Positions 1 to 5,317 of a stretch of 5,317 bases of DNA are shown piece after piece. Position 1 is the first letter of the stretch; the number at the start of each line of letters is the position of its first letter. Both the position numbers and the translations under genes were made by a program. The notes below the pieces were generated by a model that was not told where the DNA came from, did not search any database, and saw only the letters and a list, made by a program, of their open reading frames with translations. Source of the DNA: Planctomycetota bacterium (GTDB taxonomy: Bacteria; Planctomycetota; Brocadiia; JAJRTI01); the NCBI GenBank assembly GCA_024278415.1, contig JAJRTI010000381.1:1-5317 (forward strand), read 5' to 3'.

Positions 1-61
1 AAGCTATCCTCACATCGCCACAGGCTCAGCTTGAGTTCCGTTGATACGCAGGCCACCCATC

Positions 62-2500
62 ATGCCCCATAAATGCCCGCATAGCATGAGCCGCCGCACG
101 ACGCGTGCGGCATCGACCATTCTAATGGCGAGCCTGGCGGCGGCCGCGGCTTGCCCCGCGTGGGCCGAGCCGGCCCCGTTCCTGCTCGCGCACAACGGCA
201 AGACCGACTACGTCATCGTCCTACCGTCTGCACCGAGCGAGGTGGACGCGTACGCGGTCGGGAAGCTGCGCGAGTATCTGAAGCAGATGACCGGCGCCGA
301 ATTCCCGGAGGCCGCGCTAGGCGCAATGCCCGCGCGCCGGCCGGCCATCTTCGTGGGCATGAGCGCGCCTGCGCTCAAACGCCTGGGCGAAGACCCGCTT
401 GCAGACTTGAAGCCGCAGGAGCACGTGGCCCGCAGCATGGGCCGCGACGTCTTCCTGTACGGCCAAGGCGTTCATGGCAACCTGAACGCGGTCATGATGT
501 TTCTCGAAGACGTGCTGGGCTGGCGGTGGTATTCCGTGTTTTGCAAGCCCGTCGTTCCGCATCGGCCGACGCTGAGCCTCAAGCCGTTTCGCTTGCGCCG
601 CGGGTTTTCGTTCGCCTACAGGGAAGTCGGGTTGCGGTACAACTTCGACTTCTACTACCAGCACGGCATCAACATGGGCTTCGACCGGCTCATTCGGAAG
701 CGCATGAAGCGCGGGGGCAAGAATCAGCCCGAGTTCGTGTCGCGCCTGCGCAACGACAAGTTCGTGCACGCGTCGTTCGCGTACATTCCGCCCTCGCCCA
801 AAAGCCGCTACGCGAAGAGCTTCGACTGGCTGGAGCACAAGAACTACTTCGAGACGCATCCGGACTTTTTCTCCGTGGACTCCGGCGGCCGGCGCGTCTC
901 GAACAGGCAGCTCTGCTTCAGCAACCCGGCGCTGCGGAAAGAGCTGACGAATAACATCCTGAAGCACATCGAGGTTTCGCCCGACAACGCCATCATCACC
1001 CTCGACGCGGCGGACCACCCCGGCAAGTTCTGCTACTGTCCCGGCTGCCAGGCGCTGGAGAAGAAGTATCAAAGCCCTGGCGGCCCCATCTACGATTACC
1101 TCGTCGAACTTTGCCGCGCCCTCAAGGCCGCGCATCCGCGCGTCATGGTCAAGACCTTGGCCTATCGCCGCAGCCAGACGCAGAAGCCGCCCGCGCTGCC
1201 AGCGGGCCAGAAACTGCCCGACAATCTCATCGTGTCTTTTGCGCCGATCGAGGACTGCTACTTCGCGGACTGGACGCATCCCGACCCGCGCATCCAGGAG
1301 ACGTACCGCGATCTCGTCGCGTGGCGTAAGGTTGCGGCCCATCTCTGGGCGTGGCTCTACCCCAATCCGTGGGGCACGGGCGCGGTGATGCCCGTGGGCA
1401 ACGTGCAGCGGATCATCACCAACATGCGCCTCATGCACCAGGCCGGCGTCTCCGGCGTCTTCACCGACCACAACGGCTTTCTCGAACGCGCGGGGTGGAG
1501 CGAGCTGCAAAGCTATCTGCTCTACAAACTCATGCAGGACGTACAGTGCGATACCGACGCGATTATCCAGGAATTCACGGACTACATGTATGCCGCGGCC
1601 GGCCCGCTCGTGCGGCAATACCTGGCCGAGTTGGAGCAGGGCCGCAAAGCGATGGCCGCGCTGCCGCCTCAAGTCCGCTACAAGTCGTCCGAGTACGACC
1701 TGCGCACGTTCCCCTACCTAACCGTCGAGAACATTTGCCGATGGCAGACGCTCTTCGACGCGATGGAGCGCCGCGTCGCGGGACAGGCGGACCCGCTGCT
1801 CAACGTGCGCACGCTGCGCCGGGAACTCGACTTCGCCACGCTTTGGCGATGGTTCGACCTGAAGAAGCGCTACCCGGCATACTTCCGCGACTACCGGCCC
1901 TTCGCGGATCGCATCGAAGCGGTCAACCAAGCCAAGGCGCCTGCCGGCATGAAGCCGCGTCCGCTGGGCAAGCGCGCGCTCGCCGATTTCATCGCCATCA
2001 TCCAAGGCGGCGGCATGGAAAAGCCGCTGCCCGCGCAATTCGACGGCATCGACCGGCCGCGCATCCGCACCTTCCTGCCCGCGAACAAGGGACGAGGGAA
2101 AGGCCCGCGCTGCGTGGCCGACCCGGACGCCGCACGCGGGTACGCGGTCACGGTCGACCGGCCGGACATGCCTTTCCAGTTCGGCTTCTATCAGTGGAAG
2201 AGCCGCAACCCCTCCTCGGGCGCGCACGGCCCGCGCGTGTCGCTGAGCAGCGACGACATCACGCCTGGCGTCTACCGGCTATACAAGCTCGGGACGATCA
2301 CGGTCTCCCCAGACTGTGTCATCTGGTTTTCCGCGAAGAGCTGGCTGACCAACCTCTCGCTCGGCGATCGTCTGTATGAGCCCGGCGGCGACAACACGTG
2401 GACCGCGTACGTCTCGCTCAAGTTCGAAGGGCCGGCGTATGCCGGGGCAGAAAAGAACGACCGCGTGCTCGTGGATCGCATCATTCTCGTCCGGCAATAG
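62..2500 (+). CDS. Exported DUF4838 domain-containing protein, putative carbohydrate-active
   Basis: Role: an exported protein of the DUF4838 class, found beside polysaccharide-degradation genes; its reaction is not established, so action on a glycan is inference. Seen (numbered from ATG 62, 812 aa): a signal peptide with arginine-rich start (SRRTTR), hydrophobic stretch ILMASLAAAAA and likely cleavage after AWA at residue 35. Residues about 39-175 resemble the alpha/beta domain preceding GH67/GH20 barrels, with GNLNAVMMFLEDVLGWRWYS (139-158), the usual family motif. Residues about 183-475 are the DUF4838-like barrel, with a CYCPGC cysteine cluster (C324, C326, C329) after LDAADHPG, then HLWAWLYPNPWG (427-438) and GVFTDHNGFLE (465-475). 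A helical region follows to about 640, then a beta-rich, CBM-like domain (about 660-812). Start: in-frame TTG 41, ATG 62 and ATG 86 all lack a strong ribosome binding site. ATG 62 has a weak AGG 9 bases upstream; ATG 86 gives a neater 27-residue signal peptide. The gene ends in TAG, 78 bases before the next gene. Confidence 0.85.
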   Translation: MPHKCPHSMSRRTTRAASTILMASLAAAAACPAWAEPAPFLLAHNGKTDYVIVLPSAPSEVDAYAVGKLREYLKQMTGAEFPEAALGAMPARRPAIFVGMSAPALKRLGEDPLADLKPQEHVARSMGRDVFLYGQGVHGNLNAVMMFLEDVLGWRWYSVFCKPVVPHRPTLSLKPFRLRRGFSFAYREVGLRYNFDFYYQHGINMGFDRLIRKRMKRGGKNQPEFVSRLRNDKFVHASFAYIPPSPKSRYAKSFDWLEHKNYFETHPDFFSVDSGGRRVSNRQLCFSNPALRKELTNNILKHIEVSPDNAIITLDAADHPGKFCYCPGCQALEKKYQSPGGPIYDYLVELCRALKAAHPRVMVKTLAYRRSQTQKPPALPAGQKLPDNLIVSFAPIEDCYFADWTHPDPRIQETYRDLVAWRKVAAHLWAWLYPNPWGTGAVMPVGNVQRIITNMRLMHQAGVSGVFTDHNGFLERAGWSELQSYLLYKLMQDVQCDTDAIIQEFTDYMYAAAGPLVRQYLAELEQGRKAMAALPPQVRYKSSEYDLRTFPYLTVENICRWQTLFDAMERRVAGQADPLLNVRTLRRELDFATLWRWFDLKKRYPAYFRDYRPFADRIEAVNQAKAPAGMKPRPLGKRALADFIAIIQGGGMEKPLPAQFDGIDRPRIRTFLPANKGRGKGPRCVADPDAARGYAVTVDRPDMPFQFGFYQWKSRNPSSGAHGPRVSLSSDDITPGVYRLYKLGTITVSPDCVIWFSAKSWLTNLSLGDRLYEPGGDNTWTAYVSLKFEGPAYAGAEKNDRVLVDRIILVRQ

Positions 2501-2507
2501 CATCTCA

Positions 2508-2553
2508 GCCAACTGCCACGCGAGGCCGCTATTCTTCGCGCCCGCAAGTTGGC
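2508..2553 (+). promoter_or_regulatory. Imperfect stem-loop between the two genes
   Basis: GCCAACT (2508-2514) is the exact reverse complement of AGTTGGC (2547-2553). The stem continues inward with GC (2515-2516) against GC (2544-2545) around one bulged A, then, past a small internal loop, 2519-2525 against 2534-2540 with one G-T pair, leaving an 8-base loop. The G-T pair is tolerated in plus-strand RNA. It lies just after the first gene's stop codon and ends 11 bases before the Shine-Dalgarno of the second gene. No T-tract follows, so it does not look like a classic intrinsic terminator. A role in mRNA stability or in setting the ratio of the two proteins is inference. Such pairing can arise by chance in GC-rich DNA. 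Confidence 0.4.
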
Positions 2554-2564
2554 GCCCAAATGCG

Positions 2565-2570
2565 AGGAGG
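2565..2570 (+). promoter_or_regulatory. Strong Shine-Dalgarno for the second gene (AGGAGG)
   Basis: AGGAGG lies 8 bases upstream of the ATG at 2579, ideal spacing. It decides the start of the second gene: the in-frame TTG at 2549 lies upstream of this site and would translate through it, and starting at 2579 puts a hydrophobic signal sequence at the very N-terminus. The contrast with the weak initiation context of the first gene suggests independent ribosome loading on the second gene. Confidence 0.85.
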
Positions 2571-2578
2571 AAGCAAGT

Positions 2579-5032
2579 ATGTGTCGCCCAATGACCTTCA
2601 TTGTCGCGGCGTTGGCCCTCTGCGGCCGGCCGATGCTGGGAGCGGAACGCGCGGCCGCTCTGCACACCCTCGCGAGTTTCGAGTCCGAACAGGAGGCCAC
2701 CGCGCTGCTGCCGGGCGAGGGCCGCGTGCGCGTGAGCCTTGCGCGCGAGCACGCGACCCAAGGAGAGTCCGCGGCGCGTCTGTCGTTTCCGCCTTACAAT
2801 CCTCGCGGAGGGAACTGGCCGTCCATCGCGCTGCTCCTGGGCCGGACGCCGGGCGCGGTCACCGATTGGACGCCGTATCGCCGCATCGAGTTGGACGTGG
2901 TGAACCCGGTGGCCGAGGAGCGCGAGTTCGGCATCTCGTTCGTCGATCAGGACGGGAAGAGCGCGGGATACAGCTACTGGAAAGTGCCGGCCTCGGGCCG
3001 CAGAACGATTTGGTTCGACCTGTCGCGGCTCGCCGGCGAAATCGATTGTTCCCGCATGCAGAAGATTCTGTTTTGGCAGCGGCTCCATTTGCGCCGGCCA
3101 AAAGATCGCACCGAGTTCTTCATCGACTACGTTCGCCTCGTGCCCAAGGTGCTGGATGCGAAGGCCGTGTCCATCTGGATCGTCGAGCCGCATTTCCGCG
3201 GCGCGGTGTACGCGACGAACCAGCCGAATCGCATCCGCGCGGAGGTTCGCCTCGGTTTGCCTCCCCGCGCCGGCATTGCCCGCGCGGTGGCCGCGCTTAT
3301 CGGGCCAGATGGCAAGACGCGCGGTTCCGCGGCATTGCGCCTTGACGACAAGCCGCAGACCGTCGAGTTTCCATACACGCGCGTGCCGGCTGGGCAACAC
3401 CTCATCTTGCGCGTGACGCTTGTGGACGGAACCGGCAAGAAACTGCACGCAGCCGAGACGCGCATCCCGGTGCGACCGCCCGCGAAGGACGAAGTGACGG
3501 TCGATGCACAGAACCGCCTGCTCGTGAATGGCCGGCCGTTCTTCCCCATCGGCATCTACAACGCGTCGCTCGACGATCTGGGCTTGCTCGCCAAGATGGG
3601 CTTCAACTGCGCGGGGCCGTACCTCAAGGCGACAGCCGACTACATGGCGGAAGCGAAGAAGCACGGCCTGCGCCTCATCAGCAACGCGCCCGCGAAGGAC
3701 GACACATGGCAGCGCGCCGCCGCGGACTCGGGCACGCTGCTCGGCTACTACATGTACGACGAGCCCGCGCCCGAACGCGCGGACGATCTGCGCGAGCGAT
3801 GCCGCGCCCTCGCCAAGGCCGCCCCGTACCACCCCACCTGCGGCTGCAACAACCTGCACTACGCGTACTACACCGACGCGGCCGACATCATGATGGTCGA
3901 CGCGTATCCTCATCCCGGCAAGTTCGACGTCATCGTGAAGCGGCTGCAAGCCGCGGTGCCGGTCATGCAGGGCCGGCGGCCCGTCTGGTACATCCCCCAA
4001 GCGTTCGCCCGCATGGGCTACATGCACGCGCGGTCCACGTGGGAGAATTCGAGAGAGCCGACGTACGACGAGCTGCGCGCGGCGACGTGGCTCGGCATCG
4101 CGCTCGGCGCGCGGGGCATCGTCTTCTACTCCCACCGCATCCAGACGTTCAAGATTCGTTACGCATATCCCCTTCTCTGGCGCGCGCTCGGCTACACGGT
4201 TCGAGAGCTGCGCGCGCTGCACGAGGTGATGCTCTGGCCGCGAGCGCCGGTGCAGTCGTCTGCAAAGGGGGTGTACGCGCGGGCGTTCGTCTCAGGTGAG
4301 CGCGTGCTGGTGGTCGCGGCCAACGCAGGGGAGAAGTCCGTCGAAGCAACGCTCTCCAGCCAAGCGCTCCCCGCGTCGACGCTGCGGGTCGTGGGCGAGC
4401 AGCGAACGGTCGACTGCCAAGACGGCCGGTTCCGCGACAAGTTTCCGCCTCGGACCGCGCACCTTTACGCAAACTGGCCGGTGGCCTCAGGCGTGGACGT
4501 GAACAAAGTTCGCGCGGCGCTCGCGGCCGCATGGGCCGAGCGCGCGCGGAAATGGGAGCGCAACGTCGCGCTGTTTTACCGCGGCGCGACGTTGGAAGCC
4601 TCGTGGGGCTTTCCGAAGGATGTCCGCGCGTATCCTTGGCAATGGATGATCGACGGGTACCGCGGCACCGCGTGGCCGCTGGGCGCCCGCGGGTTGCTGG
4701 GCCGAAAGTTCCGCTACCCGACAAATATGCGAGGACCGAATCGATGGATTGAAGTGCGACTCGCGGCGAAGGCGCCGCTCGAAGAAGCGGTCGTGGTCAC
4801 CGCCGGCGTGCACTATCGGTTTGCCGTCAACGTGGACGGCCAGTGGCGCGTGATCGAACCCAGCTCCGCGGTGCAGACCACCGAGTACGCCGACGACCCA
4901 CCGCGGACCGTCCGCACGTTTCCGCTCAACGGCATCGAGTCAGACCGTGTACGCTTGATCCTGCCCGACCCGCCGCGGCGAGGCGAGCGGAAGTTCTACC
5001 ATGAGATCGAGGTCTACCGCGCCAATAAGTAG
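2579..5032 (+). CDS. Exported multi-domain glycoside hydrolase-like TIM-barrel protein with CBM-like and F5/8-like domains
   Basis: Role: probable extracytoplasmic glycan-degrading or glycan-binding enzyme; substrate unknown. Seen in the 817 residues: a signal peptide (FIVAALALCGRPMLGA, cleavage near 22-25; LALC is a poor lipobox). Residues about 30-190 form a jelly-roll CBM-like domain, with DWTPYRRIELDVVNP (96-110) and FFIDYVRLVP ending it. About 195-300 is an Ig-like beta domain. About 305-550 is a GH-A-like TIM barrel: LLVNGRPFFPIGIYN (314-328) as strand 1, LLGYYMYDEP (387-396) as the acid strand, with D394/E395 the candidate catalytic acid, DIMMVDAYPHP (436-446), PVWYIPQAFARMG (468-480) and GARGIVFYSHR (510-520) as the last strand. 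About 560-632 is a small beta domain, a helical linker follows, and about 676-817 resembles an F5/8 type C (discoidin) module (WQWMIDGYRGTAWP; FYHEIEVY). Oddity: the strand where GH-A enzymes carry the nucleophile Glu shows Q473. It lies 78 bases after the DUF4838 gene, probably in one operon. The exact GH family cannot be assigned by eye. Confidence 0.85.
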   Translation: MCRPMTFIVAALALCGRPMLGAERAAALHTLASFESEQEATALLPGEGRVRVSLAREHATQGESAARLSFPPYNPRGGNWPSIALLLGRTPGAVTDWTPYRRIELDVVNPVAEEREFGISFVDQDGKSAGYSYWKVPASGRRTIWFDLSRLAGEIDCSRMQKILFWQRLHLRRPKDRTEFFIDYVRLVPKVLDAKAVSIWIVEPHFRGAVYATNQPNRIRAEVRLGLPPRAGIARAVAALIGPDGKTRGSAALRLDDKPQTVEFPYTRVPAGQHLILRVTLVDGTGKKLHAAETRIPVRPPAKDEVTVDAQNRLLVNGRPFFPIGIYNASLDDLGLLAKMGFNCAGPYLKATADYMAEAKKHGLRLISNAPAKDDTWQRAAADSGTLLGYYMYDEPAPERADDLRERCRALAKAAPYHPTCGCNNLHYAYYTDAADIMMVDAYPHPGKFDVIVKRLQAAVPVMQGRRPVWYIPQAFARMGYMHARSTWENSREPTYDELRAATWLGIALGARGIVFYSHRIQTFKIRYAYPLLWRALGYTVRELRALHEVMLWPRAPVQSSAKGVYARAFVSGERVLVVAANAGEKSVEATLSSQALPASTLRVVGEQRTVDCQDGRFRDKFPPRTAHLYANWPVASGVDVNKVRAALAAAWAERARKWERNVALFYRGATLEASWGFPKDVRAYPWQWMIDGYRGTAWPLGARGLLGRKFRYPTNMRGPNRWIEVRLAAKAPLEEAVVVTAGVHYRFAVNVDGQWRVIEPSSAVQTTEYADDPPRTVRTFPLNGIESDRVRLILPDPPRRGERKFYHEIEVYRANK

Positions 5033-5071
5033 TGTCTGTCGCGAAATGCCGCGCGACGGGCGCTCGTAGCG

Positions 5072-5085
5072 CGCTCGTAAGAGCG
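5072..5085. repeat. Left-arm mini-hairpin of the palindromic element
   Basis: CGCTC (5072-5076) pairs with GAGCG (5081-5085) around the loop GTAA. GTAG at 5066-5069 lies two bases before it. It occupies the same position in the left arm as the hairpin at 5121-5136 does in the right arm. Confidence 0.6.
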
Positions 5086-5120
5086 TCTCTGGCCGGTCAT
5101 GCGGGAAACCACGGAACGGA

Positions 5121-5136
5121 ACGCACTGACGTGCGT
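5121..5136. repeat. Right-arm mini-hairpin of the palindromic element
   Basis: ACGCAC (5121-5126) pairs with GTGCGT (5131-5136) around the loop TGAC. Read on the minus strand it is GTAG, two bases, then CGCAC-loop-GTGCG. Compared with the left arm (CGCTC-loop-GAGCG), the fourth stem pair is changed on both sides, a compensatory change that keeps the hairpin intact. Confidence 0.6.
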
Positions 5137-5206
5137 GCTACGAGCGGGCCCCGCGCATTTCGCGACAGAGACTAAGTAGGGGTGCAGGTCTGAACGTACG
5201 TAGTAA

Positions 5207-5280
5207 ACTGGGCGTTCATTCCCGTGGTGCGCCGGCGCAGAATGCACATGCGCCGAAGGCGCATCACAACATAGCCCAGT
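5207..5280 (+). repeat. Second palindromic block: long bulged stem-loop with alternative pairings
   Basis: An outer pair ACTGGGC (5207-5213) and GCCCAGT (5274-5280) encloses a long stem. 5224-5233 pairs with 5258-5267 (ten pairs including one G-T), continuing directly into GGCGCA (5234-5239) with TGCGCC (5249-5254), interrupted only by a GAA bulge (5255-5257). The same segments can refold locally: TGCGCCGGCGCA (5228-5239) is a perfect 12-base palindrome, and ATGCGCC-GAA-GGCGCAT (5248-5264) is a perfect 7-bp hairpin. The G-T pair favours folding of plus-strand RNA. The function is unknown: dispersed intergenic repeat, small structured RNA, or leader of a downstream gene are all possible. Confidence 0.55.
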
Positions 5281-5284
5281 GCAA

Positions 5285-5316
5285 GCTCGTTCGGTCGCGT
5301 CAGCGGGCGAACGAGC
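5285..5316. repeat. Perfect 9-bp inverted repeat at the window edge
   Basis: GCTCGTTCG (5285-5293) is the exact reverse complement of CGAACGAGC (5308-5316), with a 14-base loop between. It starts only four bases after the preceding palindromic block, so it may be part of the same unit. The window ends one base later, so a terminator T-tract or the rest of a larger repeat cannot be seen. Confidence 0.5.
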
Positions 5317-5317
5317 G

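Larger units (their letters stand above)
5030..5174. repeat. REP-doublet/MITE-like palindromic element with near-perfect 20-bp ends
   Basis: The left end TAGTGTCTGTCGCGAAATGC (5030-5049) matches the reverse complement of 5155-5174 at 19 of 20 positions. Further in, CGCTCGTAGC (5061-5070) matches the reverse complement of 5137-5146 exactly. Inside that, each arm has a small hairpin (5072-5085 and 5121-5136). Each hairpin is preceded, reading inward, by GTAG (5066-5069; CTAC at 5138-5141) with a 2-base spacer. A GTAG followed by a hairpin, in two inverted copies, is the layout known for REP sequences in BIMEs/REPINs moved by RAYT (TnpA-REP) proteins. The direct repeat TAAGTAG flanks the unit (5026-5032 and 5173-5179), which would instead suggest a MITE with target duplication. 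There is no coding content and no transposase in the window. It could also act as an mRNA 3' end stabiliser or terminator for the operon. Confidence 0.75.

Noticed and set aside
25..35. Small hairpin CTCA-loop-TGAG in the leader
   Set aside because: A 4-bp stem is too short to support a feature.
41..61. TTG start for the first gene
   Set aside because: It is a rarer start codon with no ribosome binding site, and it lengthens the region before the signal peptide needlessly.
82..127. Twin-arginine (Tat) signal in the first protein
   Set aside because: SRRTTRA has the paired arginines but lacks the hydrophobic residues expected after them, so a Sec-type signal is more likely.
317..1672. Minus-strand open frame of 451 codons
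   Set aside because: It lies wholly antisense to the DUF4838 gene, has shadow-type composition and shows no domain; it stays open because of the G/C third-position bias.
1351..2379. Plus-strand open frame of 342 codons in another frame
   Set aside because: Its Arg/Pro/Ala/His-rich, low-complexity translation is a frame-shadow of the DUF4838 gene.
2549..2578. Upstream TTG start adding ten residues to the second protein
   Set aside because: It would translate through the Shine-Dalgarno itself and put a charged stretch (KCEEE) before the signal peptide; ATG 2579 has ideal AGGAGG spacing.
2279..4222. Long minus-strand open frame of 647 codons overlapping both genes
   Set aside because: It is antisense to two well-supported genes, its protein is rich in Arg, Ala, Val and His in the way GC-rich shadow frames are, and it has no recognisable domain.
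5194..5201. Palindrome ACGTACGT as an operator
   Set aside because: An 8-base palindrome alone is expected by chance and no promoter or regulator is visible near it.
5014..5247. 77-codon minus-strand open frame in the tail
   Set aside because: It runs through the palindromic element and the end of the second gene, has no ribosome binding site that I can see and no family resemblance.

Overview
The window holds two long genes in the same direction on the plus strand (62-2500 and 2579-5032), followed by about 285 bases of non-coding DNA that is unusually dense in inverted repeats. Both genes encode large exported proteins that look like carbohydrate-active or carbohydrate-binding enzymes. There are no tRNA, rRNA, CRISPR or transposase genes. 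The DNA is GC-rich and third codon positions are strongly G/C-biased, which is why long antisense shadow reading frames are open. Big exported multi-domain glycosidase-like proteins of these kinds (a DUF4838 protein beside a DEP-motif TIM-barrel protein) are typical of Planctomycetota, Verrucomicrobiota, Lentisphaerota and Hydrogenedentota. A member of that range, probably from a metagenome, is my inference; no marker gene here fixes the taxon.

Region by region: 1-61 is a short leader with no convincing promoter or strong ribosome binding site. 62-2500 encodes an exported DUF4838-type protein with a GH67/GH20-like N-terminal alpha/beta domain and a C-terminal beta-rich domain. 2501-2578 is a 78-base gap containing an imperfect stem-loop and then a strong Shine-Dalgarno sequence. 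2579-5032 encodes an exported protein with an N-terminal CBM-like jelly roll, an Ig-like domain, a GH-A-like TIM barrel with a YDEP motif, a small beta domain and a C-terminal F5/8-type (discoidin-like) domain.

The tail, 5033-5317, has three structured blocks. The first (5030-5174) is a 145-base element with near-perfect 20-base terminal inverted repeats. Inside each arm is a GTAG tetranucleotide followed by a small hairpin whose stem covaries between the arms, the layout of a REP doublet (BIME/REPIN). It is also bracketed by a 7-base direct repeat, one copy of which includes the stop codon of the second gene. The second block (5207-5280) is a long hairpin with alternative pairings, and the third (5285-5316) is a perfect 9-bp inverted repeat at the window edge.

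The two genes are probably co-transcribed and act together outside the cytoplasm on a complex glycan: one enzyme-like protein of the DUF4838 class and one putative glycosidase with two carbohydrate-binding modules. The substrate cannot be read from the sequence. The structured tail is the part least explained by ordinary annotation.
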